Program-made: the position numbers and the translations under genes
The notes under the pieces: generated by a model
Seen by the model: the letters and a program-made list of their open reading frames with translations, nothing else
What the model was told of the DNA's origin: nothing
The model's database searches: none
Assembly (NCBI GenBank): GCA_932521035.1
Contig: OW051492.1
Location: forward strand, 11,346,001 to 11,410,000
Source of the DNA: Oscheius dolichura
Lineage: Eukaryota > Nematoda > Chromadorea > Rhabditida > Rhabditidae
Length of the DNA stretch: 64,000 bases
Reading direction: 5' to 3'
In this document: piece after piece, positions 35,141 to 48,561 of the stretch
Layout of the letters: each line of letters starts with the position of its first letter
How positions within the stretch are numbered: the stretch's first letter is position 1

Positions 35141-37237
35141 TAGGAGCCATAACGTGGCTCAAAGGCGTCCTCCTGTGACGGGAGCTGGTTTTTTAGACTC
35201 AGCTCGATGAGGCGGTTCGAAAGAGTACAATTTCGGACCTCCTACCTTCTTTTCCAAAAGCTGCACCATATTACTGTACCTATTTCTGGATTATAATAGT
35301 TTTTGGGCTATAAAACCCGTTTTGTTCAGCGAACCCTATTCGATCTTGGGTTATTCGTACTCTACTCGTCGAGCTCTACAAGAAGAGTGGTCGCACGTTC
35401 TCCAATCATTAGGTTTTTATTCCGTACTGGCCTGTTCAAATTGCCCAAGAGATTTGTATTGGCTTAAACCCTGGTTTATGATCTAGGAGCCATAACGTGG
35501 CTCAAAGGCGTCCTCCTGTGACGGGAGCTGGTTTTTTAGACTCAGCTCGATGAGGCGGTTCGAAAGAGTACAATTTCGGACCTCCTACCTTCTTTTCCAA
35601 AAGCTGCACCATATTACTGTACCTTTTTCTGGATTATAATAGTTTTTGGGCTATAAAACCCGATTTGTTCAGCGAACCCTATTCGATCTTGGGTTATTCG
35701 TACTCTTCTCGTCGAGCTCTACAAGAAGAGTGGTCGAACGTTCTCCAATCATTAGGTTTTTATTCCGTACTGGCCTGTTCAAATTGCCCAAGAGATTTGT
35801 ATTGGCTTAAACCCTGGTTTATGATCTAGGAGCCATAACGTGGCTCAAAGGCGTCCTCCTGTGACGGGAGCTGGTTTTTTAGACTCAGCTCGATGAGGCG
35901 GTTCGAAAGAGTACAATTTCGGACCTCCTACCTTCTTTTCCAAAAGCTGCACCATATTACTGTACCTTTTTCTGGATTATAATAGTTTTTGGGCTATAAA
36001 ACCCGATTTGTTCAGCGAACCCTATTCGATCTTGGGTTATTCGTACTCTTCTCGTCGAGCTCTACAAGAAGAGTGGTCGAACGTTCTCCAATCATTAGGT
36101 TTTTATTCCGTACTGGCCTGTTCAAATTGCCCAAGAGATTTGTATTGGCTTAAACCCTGGTTTATGATCTAGGAGCCATAACGTGGCTCAAAGGCGTCCT
36201 CCTGTGACGGGAGCTGGTTTTTTAGACTCAGCTCGATGAGGCGGTTGGAAAGAGTACAATTTCGGACCTCCTACCTTTTTTTCCAAAAGCTGCACCATAT
36301 TACTGTACCTATTTCTGGATTATAATAGTTTTTGGGCTATAAAACCCGTTTTGTTCAGCGAACCCTATTCGATCTTGGGTTATTCGTACTCTTCTCGTCG
36401 AGCTCTACAAGAAGAGTGGTCGAACGTTCTCCAATCATTAGGTTTTTATTCCGTACTGGCCTGTTCAAATTGCCCAAGAGATTTGTATTGGCCTACCCCC
36501 TATTTTTGGACTATAATAGTTTTTGGGCTATAAAACGCGATTTGTTCAGCGAACCCTATTCGATCTTGGGTTATTCGTACTCAACTCGTCGAGCTCTACA
36601 AGAAGAGTGGTCGAACGTTCTCCAATCATTAGGTTTTTATTCCGTACTGGCCTGTTCAAATTGCCCAAGAGATTTGTATTGGCTTAAACCCTGGTTTATG
36701 ATCTAGGAGCCATAACGTGGCTCAAAGGCGTCCTCCTGTGACGGGAGCTGGTTTTTTAGACTCAGCTCGATGAGGCGGTTCGAAAGAGTACAATTTCGGA
36801 CCTCCTACCTTCTTTTCCAAAAGCTGCACCATATTACTGTACCTTTTTCTGGATTATAATAGTTTTTGGGCTATAAAACCCTATTTGTTCAGCGAACCCT
36901 ATTCGAGCTTGGGTTATTCGTACTCTACTCGTCGAGCTCTACAAGAAGAGTGGTCGAACGTTCTCCAATCATTAGGTTTTTATTCCGTACTGGCCTGTTC
37001 AAATTGCCCAAGAGATTTGTATTGGCCTACCCCCTATTTTTGGACTATAATAGTTTTTGGGCTATAAAACGCGATTTGTTCAGCGAACCCTATTCGATCT
37101 TGGGTTATTCGTACTCAACTCGTCGAGCTCTACAAGAAGAGCGGTCGAACGTTCTCCAATCATTAGGTTTTTATTCCGTACTGGCCTGTTCAAATTGCCC
37201 AAGAGATTTGTATTGGCTTAAACCCTGGTTTATGATC
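35141..37237 (+). repeat. S-S-S-L-L' block, copy 2
   Basis: Units start at 35141 (CGCACG), 35484, 35827, 36170 (L with GGTTGG and CCTTTTTTTCC) and 36704 (L' with AGAGCGGTC). It has the same length and unit order as the preceding block. The fourth unit is replaced by another L haplotype. Confidence 0.9.
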
Positions 37238-38839
37238 TAGGAGCCATAACGTGGCTCAAAGGCGTCCTCCTGTGACGGGAGCTGGTTTTTTAGACTCAGC
37301 TCGATGAGGCGGTTCGAAAGAGTACAATTTCGGACCTCCTACCTTCTTTTCCAAAAGCTGCACCATATTACTGTACCTTTTTCTGGATTATAATAGTTTT
37401 TGGGCTATAAAACCCTATTTGTTCAGCGAACCCTATTCGAGCTTGGGTTATTCGTACTCTACTCGTCGAGCTCTACAAGAAGAGTGGTCGAACGTTCTCC
37501 AATCATTAGGTTTTTTTTCCGTACTGGCCTGTTCAAATTGCCCAAGAGATTTGTATTGGCCTACCCCCTATTTTTGGACTATAATAGTTTTTGGGCTATA
37601 AAACGCGATTTGTTCAGCGAACCCTATTCGATCTTGGGTTATTCGTACTCAACTCGTCGAGCTCTACAAGAAGAGCGGTCGAACGTTCTCCAATCATTAG
37701 GTTTTTATTCCGTACTGGCCTGTTCAAATTGCCCAAGAGATTTGTATTGGCTTAAACCCTGGTTTATGATCTAGGAGCCATAACGTGGCTCAAAGGCGTC
37801 CTCCTGTGACGGGAGCTGGTTTTTTAGACTCAGCTCGATGAGGCGGTTCGAAAGAGTACAATTTCGGACCTCCTACCTTCTTTTCCAAAAGCTGCACCAT
37901 ATTACTGTACCTTTTTCTGGATTATAATAGTTTTTGGGCTATAAAACCCTATTTGTTCAGCGAACCCTATTCGAGCTTGGGTTATTCGTACTCTACTCGT
38001 CGAGCTCTACAAGAAGAGTGGTCGAACGTTCTCCAATCATTAGGTTTTTATTCCGTACTGGCCTGTTCAAATTGCCCAAGAGATTTGTATTGGCCTACCC
38101 CCTATTTTTGGACTATAATAGTTTTTGGGCTATAAAACGCGATTTGTTCAGCGAACCCTATTCGATCTTGGGTTATTCGTACTCAACTCGTCGAGCTCTA
38201 CAAGAAGAGCGGTCGAACGTTCTCCAATCATTAGGTTTTTATTCCGTACTGGCCTGTTCAAATTGCCCAAGAGATTTGTATTGGCTTAAACCCTGGTTTA
38301 TGATCTAGGAGCCATAACGTGGCTCAAAGGCGTCCTCCTGTGACGGGAGCTGGTTTTTTAGACTCAGCTCGATGAGGCGGTTCGAAAGAGTACAATTTCG
38401 GACCTCCTACCTTCTTTTCCAAAAGCTGCACCATATTACTGTACCTTTTTCTGGATTATAATAGTTTTTGGGCTATAAAACCCTATTTGTTCAGCGAACC
38501 CTATTCGAGCTTGGGTTATTCGTACTCTACTCGTCGAGCTCTACAAGAAGAGTGGTCGAACGTTCTCCAATCATTAGGTTTTTATTCCGTACTGGCCTGT
38601 TCAAATTGCCCAAGAGATTTGTATTGGCCTACCCCCTATTTTTGGACTATAATAGTTTTTGGGCTATAAAACGCGATTTGTTCAGCGAACCCTATTCGAT
38701 CTTGGGTTATTCGTACTCTACTCGTCGAGCTCTACAAGAAGAGTGGTCGAACGTTCTCCAATCATTAGGTTTTTATTCCGTACTGGCCTGTTCAAATTGC
38801 CCAAGAGATTTGTATTGGCTTAAACCCTGGTTTATGATC
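37238..38839 (+). repeat. Run of three L' units
   Basis: L' units start at 37238, 37772 and 38306. With 36170 and 36704 they make five consecutive L units, the longest such run in the window. Those at 36704, 37238 and 37772 all have ACTCAACT with AGAGCGGTC in A2. The last has CTACTCG. The unit at 37238 has a T8 run near 37511 from an A-to-T change. L' does not occur to the right of 38839. Confidence 0.92.
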
Positions 38840-41800
38840 TAGGAGCCATAACGTGGCTCAAAGGCGTCCTCCTGTGACGGGAGCTGGTTTTTTAGACTCA
38901 GCTCGATGAGGCGGTTCGAAAGAGTACAATTTCGGACCTCCTACCTTCTTTTCCAAAAGCTGCACCATATTACTGTACCTATTTCTGGATTATAATAGTT
39001 TTTGGGCTATAAAACCCGTTTTGTTCAGCGAACCCTATTCGATCTTGGGTTATTCGTACTCTACTCGTCGAGCTCTACAAGAAGAGTGGTCGAACGTTCT
39101 CCAATCATTAGGTTTTTATTCCGTACTGGCCTGTTCAAATTGCCCAAGAGATTTGTATTGGCTTAAACCCTGGTTTATGATCTAGGAGCCATAACGTGGC
39201 TCAAAGGCGTCCTCCTGTGACGGGAGCTGGTTTTTTAGACTCAGCTCGATGAGGCGGTTCGAAAGAGTACAATTTCGGACCTCCTACCTTCTTTTCCAAA
39301 AGCTGCACCATATTACTGTACCTATTTCTGGATTATAATAGTTTTTGGGCTATAAAACCCGTTTTGTTCAGCGAACCCTATTCGATCTTGGGTTATTCGT
39401 ACTCTACTCGTCGAGCTCTACAAGAAGAGTGGTCGAACGTTCTCCAATCATTAGGTTTTTATTCCGTACTGGCCTGTTCAAATTGCCCAAGAGATTTGTA
39501 TTGGCTTAAACCCTGGTTTATGATCTAGGAGCCATAACGTGGCTCAAAGGCGTCCTCCTGTGACGGGAGCTGGTTTTTTAGACTCAGCTCGATGAGGCGG
39601 TTCGAAAGAGTACAATTTCGGACCTCCTACCTTCTTTTCCAAAAGCTGCACCATATTACTGTACCTATTTCTGGATTATAATAGTTTTTGGGCTATAAAA
39701 CCCGTTTTGTTCAGCGAACCCTATTCGATCTTGGGTTATTCGTACTCTACTCGTCGAGCTCTACAAGAAGAGTGGTCGAACGTTCTCCAATCATTAGGTT
39801 TTTATTCCGTACTGGCCTGTTCAAATTGCCCAAGAGATTTGTATTGGCTTAAACCCTGGTTTATGATCTAGGAGCCATAACGTGGCTCAAAGGCGTCCTC
39901 CTGTGACGGGAGCTGGTTTTTTAGACTCAGCTCGATGAGGCGGTTGGAAAGAGTACAATTTCGGACCTCCTACCTTTTTTTCCAAAAGCTGCACCATATT
40001 ACTGTACCTATTTCTGGATTATAATAGTTTTTGGGCTATAAAACCCGTTTTGTTCAGCGAACCCTATTCGATCTTGGGTTATTCGTACTCTTCTCGTCGA
40101 GCTCTACAAGAAGAGTGGTCGAACGTTCTCCAATCATTAGGTTTTTATTCCGTACTGGCCTGTTCAAATTGCCCAAGAGATTTGTATTGGCCTACCCCCT
40201 ATTTTTGGACTATAATAGTTTTTGGGCTATAAAACGCGATTTGTTCAGCGAACCCTATTCGATCTTGGGTTATTCGTACTCTACTCGTCGAGCTCTACAA
40301 GAAGAGTGGTCGAACGTTCTCCAATCATTAGGTTTTTATTCCGTACTGGCCTGTTCAAATTGCCCAAGAGATTTGTATTGGCTTAAACCCTGGTTTATGA
40401 TCTAGGAGCCATAACGTGGCTCAAAGGCGTCCTCCTGTGACGGGAGCTGGTTTTTTAGACTCAGCTCGATGAGGCGGTTCGAAAGAGTACAATTTCGGAC
40501 CTCCTACCTTCTTTTCCAAAAGCTGCACCATATTACTGTACCTATTTCTGGATTATAATAGTTTTTGGGCTATAAAACCCGTTTTGTTCAGCGAACCCTA
40601 TTCGATCTTGGGTTATTCGTACTCTACTCGTCGAGCTCTACAAGAAGAGTGGTCGAACGTTCTCCAATCATTAGGTTTTTATTCCGTACTGGCCTGTTCA
40701 AATTGCCCAAGAGATTTGTATTGGCTTAAACCCTGGTTTATGATCTAGGAGCCATAACGTGGCTCAAAGGCGTCCTCCTGTGACGGGAGCTGGTTTTTTA
40801 GACTCAGCTCGATGAGGCGGTTCGAAAGAGTACAATTTCGGACCTCCTACCTTCTTTTCCAAAAGCTGCACCATATTACTGTACCTATTTCTGGATTATA
40901 ATAGTTTTTGGGCTATAAAACCCGTTTTGTTCAGCGAACCCTATTCGATCTTGGGTTATTCGTACTCTACTCGTCGAGCTCTACAAGAAGAGTGGTCGAA
41001 CGTTCTCCAATCATTAGGTTTTTATTCCGTACTGGCCTGTTCAAATTGCCCAAGAGATTTGTATTGGCTTAAACCCTGGTTTATGATCTAGGAGCCATAA
41101 CGTGGCTCAAAGGCGTCCTCCTGTGACGGGAGCTGGTTTTTTAGACTCAGCTCGATGAGGCGGTTCGAAAGAGTACAATTTCGGACCTCCTACCTTCTTT
41201 TCCAAAAGCTGCACCATATTACTGTACCTATTTCTGGATTATAATAGTTTTTGGGCTATTAAACCCGTTTTGTTCAGCGAACCCTATTCGATCTTGGGTT
41301 ATTCGTACTCTACTCGTCGAGCTCTACAAGAAGAGTGGTCGAACGTTCTCCAATCATTAGGTTTTTATTCCGTACTGGCCTGTTCAAATTGCCCAAGAGA
41401 TTTGTATTGGCTTAAACCCTGGTTTATGATCTAGGAGCCATAACGTGGCTCAAAGGCGTCCTCCTGTGACGGGAGCTGGTTTTTTAGACTCAGCTCGATG
41501 AGGCGGTTCGAAAGAGTACAATTTCGGACCTCCTACCTTCTTTTTCCAAAAGCTGCACCATATTACTGTACCTATTTCTGGATTATAATAGTTTTTGGGC
41601 TATAAAACCCGTTTTGTTCAGCGAACCCTATTCGATCTTGGGTTATTCGTACTCTACTCGTCGAGCTCTACAAGAAGAGTGGTCGAACGTTCTCCAATCA
41701 TTAGGTTTTTATTCCGTACTGGCCTGTTCAAATTGCCCAAGAGATTTGTATTGGCTTAAACCCTGGTTTATGATCTAGGAGCCATAACGTGGCTCAAAGG

Positions 41801-42652
41801 CGTCCTCCTGTGACGGGAGCTGGTTTTTTAGACTCAGCTCGATGAGGCGGTTCGAAAGAGTACAATTTCGGACCTCCTACCTTCTTTTCCAAAAGCTGCA
41901 CCATATTACTGTACCTATTTCTGGATTATAATATAGTTTTTGGGCTATAAAACCGTTTTGTTCAGCGAACCCTATTCGATCTTGGGTTATTCGTACTCTA
42001 CTCGTCGAGCTCTACAAGAAGAGTGGTCGAACGTTCTCCAATCATTAGGTTTTTATTCCGTACTGGCCTGTTCAAATTGCCCAAGAGATTTGTATTGGCT
42101 TAAACCCTGGTTTATGATCTAGGAGCCATAACGTGGCTCAAAGGCGTCCTCCTGTGACGGGAGCTGGTTTTTTAGACTCAGCTCGATGAGGCGGTTGGAA
42201 AGAGTACAATTTCGGACCTCCTACCTTTTTTTCCAAAAGCTGCACCATATTACTGTACCTATTCTGGATTATAATAGTTTTTGGGCTATAAAACCCGTTT
42301 TGTTCAGCGAACCCTATTCGATCTTGGGTTATTCGTACTCTTCTCGTCGAGCTCTACAAGAAGAGTGGTCGAACGTTCTCCAATCATTAGGTTTTTATTC
42401 CGTACTGGCCTGTTCAAATTGCCCAAGAGATTTGTATTGGCCTACCCCCTATTTTTGGACTATAATAGTTTTTGGGCTATAAAACGCGATTTGTTCAGCG
42501 AACCCTATTCGATCTTGGGTTATTCGTACTCTACTCGTCGAGCTCTACAAGAAGAGTGGTCGAACGTTCTCCAATCATTAGGTTTTTATTCCGTACTGGC
42601 CTGTTCAAATTGCCCAAGAGATTTGTATTGGCTTAAACCCTGGTTTATGATC
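38840..42652 (+). repeat. Mostly type T S units with two L units
   Basis: S units start at 38840, 39183 and 39526, L at 39869, S at 40403, 40746, 41089, 41432 and 41776, and L at 42120. Both L units carry GGTTGG and CCTTTTTTTCC. The units at 41432 and 41776 are 344 bp and the L at 42120 is 533 bp, because of small indels. The unit at 41089 has CTATTAAAC. Confidence 0.92.
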
Positions 42653-45600
42653 TAGGAGCCATAACGTGGCTCAAAGGCGTCCTCCTGTGACGGGAGCTGG
42701 TTTTTTAGACTCAGCTCGATGAGGCGGTTCGAAAGAGTACAATTTCGGACCTCCTACCTTCTTTTCCAAAAGCTGCACCATATTACTGTACCTATTTCTG
42801 GATTATAATAGTTTTTGGGCTATAAAACCCGTTTTGTTCAGCGAACCCTATTCGATCTTGGGTTATTCGTACTCTACTCGTCGAGCTCTACAAGAAGAGT
42901 GGTCGAACGTTCTCCAATCATTAGGTTTTTATTCCGTACTGGCCTGTTCAAATTGCCCAAGAGATTTGTATTGGCTTAAACCCTGGTTTATGATCTAGGA
43001 GCCATAACGTGGCTCAAAGGCGTCCTCCTGTGACGGGAGCTGGTTTTTTAGACTCAGCTCGATGAGGCGGTTCGAAAGAGTACAATTTCGGACCTCCTAC
43101 CTTCTTTTCCAAAAGCTGCACCATATTACTGTACCTATTTCTGGATTATAATAGTTTTTGGGCTATAAAACCCGTTTTGTTCAGCGAACCCTATTCGATC
43201 TTGGGTTATTCGTACTCTACTCGTCGAGCTCTACAAGAAGGGTGGTCGAACGTTCTCCAATCATTAGGTTTTTATTCCGTACTGGCCTGTTCAAATTGCC
43301 CAAGAGATTTGTATTGGCTTAAACCCTGGTTTATGATCTAGGAGCCATAACGTGGCTCAAAGGCGTCCTCCTGTGACGGGAGCTGGTTTTTTAGACTCAG
43401 CTCGATGAGGCGGTTCGAAAGAGTACAATTTCGGACCTCCTACCTTCTTTTCCAAAAGCTGCACCATATTACTGTACCTATTTCTGGATTATAATAGTTT
43501 TTGGGCTATAAAACCCGTTTTGTTCAGCGAACCCTATTCGATCTTGGGTTATTCGTACTCTACTCGTCGAGCTCTACAAGAAGAGTGGTCGAACGTTCTC
43601 CAATCATTAGGTTTTTATTCCGTACTGGCCTGTTCAAATTGCCCAAGAGATTTGTATTGGCTTAAACCCTGGTTTATGATCTAGGAGCCATAACGTGGCT
43701 CAAAGGCGTCCTCCTGTGACGGGAGCTGGTTTTTTAGACTCAGCTCGATGAGGCGGTTCGAAAGAGTACAATTTCGGACCTCCTACCTTCTTTTCCAAAA
43801 GCTGCACCATATTACTGTACCTATTTCTGGATTATAATAGTTTTTGGGCTATTAAACCCGTTTTGTTCAGCGAACCCTATTCGATCTTGGGTTATTCGTA
43901 CTCTACTCGTCGAGCTCTACAAGAAGAGTGGTCGAACGTTCTCCAATCATTAGGTTTTTATTCCGTACTGGCCTGTTCAAATTGCCCAAGAGATTTGTAT
44001 TGGCTTAAACCCTGGTTTATGATCTAGGAGCCATAACGTGGCTCAAAGGCGTCCTCCTGTGACGGGAGCTGGTTTTTTAGACTCAGCTCGATGAGGCGGT
44101 TCGAAAGAGTACAATTTCGGACCTCCTACCTTCTTTTCCAAAAGCTGCACCATATTACTGTACCTATTTCTGGATTATAATAGTTTTTGGGCTATAAAAC
44201 CCGATTTGTTCAGCGAACCCTATTCGATCTTGGGTTATTCGTACTCTTCTCGTCGAGCTCTACAAGAAGAGCGGTCGAACGTTCTCCAATCATTAGGTTT
44301 TTATTCCGTACTGGCCTGTTCAAATTGCCCAAGAGATTTGTATTGGCTTAAACCCTGGTTTATGATCTAGGAGCCATAACGTGGCTCAAAGGCGTCCTCC
44401 TGTGACGGGAGCTGGTTTTTTAGACTCAGCTCGATGAGGCGGTTCGAAAGAGTACAATTTCGGACCTCCTACCTTCTTTTCCAAAAGCTGCACCATATTA
44501 CTGTACCTATTTCTGGATTATAATAGTTTTTGGGCTATTAAACCCGTTTTGTTCAGCGAACCCTATTCGATCTTGGGTTATTCGTACTCTACTCGTCGAG
44601 CTCTACAAGAAGAGTGGTCGAACGTTCTCCAATCATTAGGTTTTTATTCCGTACTGGCCTGTTCAAATTGCCCAAGAGATTTGTATTGGCTTAAACCCTG
44701 GTTTATGATCTAGGAGCCATAACGTGGCTCAAAGGCGTCCTCCTGTGACGGGAGCTGGTTTTTTAGACTCAGCTCGATGAGGCGGTTCGAAAGAGTACAA
44801 TTTCGGACCTCCTACCTTCTTTTCCAAAAGCTGCACCATATTACTGTACCTATTTCTGGATTATAATAGTTTTTGGGCTATAAAACCCGTTTTGTTCAGC
44901 GAACCCTATTCGATCTTGGGTTATTCGTACTCTACTCGTCGAGCTCTACAAGAAGAGTGGTCGAACGTTCTCCAATCATTAGGTTTTTATTCCGTACTGG
45001 CCTGTTCAAATTGCCCAAGAGATTTGTATTGGCTTAAACCCTGGTTTATGATCTAGGAGCCATAACGTGGCTCAAAGGCGTCCTCCTGTGACGGGAGCTG
45101 GTTTTTTAGACTCAGCTCGATGAGGCGGTTCGAAAGAGTACAATTTCGGACCTCCTACCTTCTTTTCCAAAAGCTGCACCATATTACTGTACCTATTTCT
45201 GGATTATAATAGTTTTTGGGCTATAAAACCCGTTTTGTTCAGCGAACCCTATTCGATCTTGGGTTATTCGTACTCTACTCGTCGAGCTCTACAAGAAGAG
45301 TGGTCGAACGTTCTCCAATCATTAGGTTTTTATTCCGTACTGGCCTGTTCAAATTGCCCAAGAGATTTGTATTGGCCTACCCCCTATTTTTGGACTATAA
45401 TAGTTTTTGGGCTATAAAACGCGATTTGTTCAGCGAACCCTATTCGATCTTGGGTTATTCGTACTCTACTCGTCGAGCTCTACAAGAAGAGTGGTCGAAC
45501 GTTCTCCAATCATTAGGTTTTTATTCCGTACTGGCCTGTTCAAATTGCCCAAGAGATTTGTATTGGCTTAAACCCTGGTTTATGATCTAGGAGCCATAAC

Positions 45601-48561
45601 GTGGCTCAAAGGCGTCCTCCTGTGACGGGAGCTGGTTTTTTAGACTCAGCTCGATGAGGCGGTTCGAAAGAGTACAATTTCGGACCTCCTACCTTCTTTT
45701 CCAAAAGCTGCACCATATTACTGTACCTATTTCTGGATTATAATAGTTTTTGGGCTATAAAACCCGTTTTGTTCAGCGAACCCTATTCGATCTTGGGTTA
45801 TTCGTACTCTACTCGTCGAGCTCTACAAGAAGAGTGGTCGAACGTTCTCCAATCATTAGGTTTTTATTCCGTACTGGCCTGTTCAAATTGCCCAAGAGAT
45901 TTGTATTGGCTTAAACCCTGGTTTATGATCTAGGAGCCATAACGTGGCTCAAAGGCGTCCTCCTGTGACGGGAGCTGGTTTTTTAGACTCAGCTCGATGA
46001 GGCGGTTCGAAAGAGTACAATTTCGGACCTCCTACCTTCTTTTCCAAAAGCTGCACCATATTACTGTACCTATTTCTGGATTATAATAGTTTTTGGGCTA
46101 TAAAACCCGATTTGTTCAGCGAACCCTATTCGATCTTGGGTTATTCGTACTCTTCTCGTCGAGCTCTACAAGAAGAGCGGTCGAACGTTCTCCAATCATT
46201 AGGTTTTTATTCCGTACTGGCCTGTTCAAATTGCCCAAGAGATTTGTATTGGCTTAAACCCTGGTTTATGATCTAGGAGCCATAACGTGGCTCAAAGGCG
46301 TCCTCCTGTGACGGGAGCTGGTTTTTTAGACTCAGCTCGATGAGGCGGTTCGAAAGAGTACAATTTCGGACCTCCTACCTTCTTTTCCAAAAGCTGCACC
46401 ATATTACTGTACCTATTTCTGGATTATAATAGTTTTTGGGCTATAAAACCCGTTTTGTTCAGCGAACCCTATTCGATCTTGGGTTATTCGTACTCTACTC
46501 GTCGAGCTCTACAAGAAGAGTGGTCGAACGTTCTCCAATCATTAGGTTTTTATTCCGTACTGGCCTGTTCAAATTGCAAAAGAGATTTGTATTGGCTTAA
46601 ACCCTGGTTTATGATCTAGGAGCCATAACGTGGCTCAAAGGCGTCCTCCTGTGACGGGAGCTGGTTTTTTAGACTCAGCTCGATGAGGCGGTTCGAAAGA
46701 GTACAATTTCGGACCTCCTACCTTCTTTTCCAAAAGCTGCACCATATTACTGTACCTATTTCTGGATTATAATAGTTTTTGGGCTATTAAACCCGTTTTG
46801 TTCAGCGAACCCTATTCGATCTTGGGTTATTCGTACTCTACTCGTCGAGCTCTACAAGAAGAGTGGTCGAACGTTCTCCAATCATTAGGTTTTTATTCCG
46901 TACTGGCCTGTTCAAATTGCCCAAGAGATTTGTATTGGCCTACCCCCTATTTTTGGACTATAATAGTTTTTGGGCTATAAAACGCGATTTGTTCAGCGAA
47001 CCCTATTCGATCTTGGGTTATTCGTACTCTACTCGTCGAGCTCTACAAGAAGAGTGGTCGAACGTTCTCCAATCATTAGGTTTTTATTCCGTACTGGCCT
47101 GTTCAAATTGCCCAAGAGATTTGTATTGGCTTAAACCCTGGTTTATGATCTAGGAGCCATAACGTGGCTCAAAGGCGTCCTCCTGTGACGGGAGCTGGTT
47201 TTTTAGACTCAGCTCGATGAGGCGGTTCGAAAGAGTACAATTTCGGACCTCCTACCTTCTTTTCCAAAAGCTGCACCATATTACTGTACCTATTTCTGGA
47301 TTATAATAGTTTTTGGGCTATAAAACCCGTTTTGTTCAGCGAACCCTATTCGATCTTGGGTTATTCGTACTCTACTCGTCGAGCTCTACAAGAAGAGTGG
47401 TCGAACGTTCTCCAATCATTAGGTTTTTATTCCGTACTGGCCTGTTCAAATTGCCCAAGAGATTTGTATTGGCTTAAACCCTGGTTTATGATCTAGGAGC
47501 CATAACGTGGCTCAAAGGCGTCCTCCTGTGACGGGAGCTGGTTTTTTAGACTCAGCTCGATGAGGCGGTTCGAAAGAGTACAATTTCGGACCTCCTACCT
47601 TCTTTTCCAAAAGCTGCACCATATTACTGTACCTATTTCTGGATTATAATAGTTTTTGGGCTATAAAACCCGTTTTGTTCAGCGAACCCTATTCGATCTT
47701 GGGTTATTCGTACTCTACTCGTCGAGCTCTACAAGAAGAGTGGTCGAACGTTCTCCAATCATTAGGTTTTTATTCCGTACTGGCCTGTTCAAATTGCCCA
47801 AGAGATTTGTATTGGCCTACCCCCTATTTCTGGATTATAATAGTTTTTGGGCTATAAAACCCGTTTTGTTCAGCGAACCCTATTCGATCTTGGGTTATTC
47901 GTACTCTACTCGTCGAGCTCTACAAGAAGAGTGGTCGAACGTTCTCCAATCATTAGGTTTTTATTCCGTACTGGCCTGTTCAAATTGCCCAAGAGATTTG
48001 TATTGGCTTAAACCCTGGTTTATGATCTAGGAGCCATAACGTGGCTCAAAGGCGTCCTCCTGTGACGGGAGCTGGTTTTTTAGACTCAGCTCGATGAGGC
48101 GGTTCGAAAGAGTACAATTTCGGACCTCCTACCTTCTTTTCCAAAAGCTGCACCATATTACTGTACCTATTTCTGGATTATAATAGTTTTTGGGCTATAA
48201 AACCCGTTTTGTTCAGCGAACCCTATTCGATCTTGGGTTATTCGTACTCTACTCGTCGAGCTCTACAAGAAGGGTGGTCGAACGTTCTCCAATCATTAGG
48301 TTTTTATTCCGTACTGGCCTGTTCAAATTGCCCAAGAGATTTGTATTGGCCTACCCCCTATTTTTGGACTATAATAGTTTTTGGGCTATAAAACGCGATT
48401 TGTTCAGCGAACCCTATTCGATCTTGGGTTATTCGTACTCTACTCGTCGAGCTCTACAAGAAGAGTGGTCGAACGTTCTCCAATCATTAGGTTTTTATTC
48501 CGTACTGGCCTGTTCAAATTGCCCAAGAGATTTGTATTGGCTTAAACCCTGGTTTATGATC
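42653..48561 (+). repeat. 5.9-kb higher-order repeat, copy 1
   Basis: Units are seven S (42653 to 44711), L 45054, S 45588, 45931 and 46274, L 46617, S 47151, L 47494 and L 48028. Markers in order are AAGGGTGG (42996), CTATTAAAC (43682), AGAGCGGTC (44025), CTATTAAAC (44368), AGAGCGGTC (45931), TTGCAAAAGAG (46274), CTATTAAAC (L 46617) and A1-like A2 (L 47494). No indels are seen in this copy. Confidence 0.93.
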
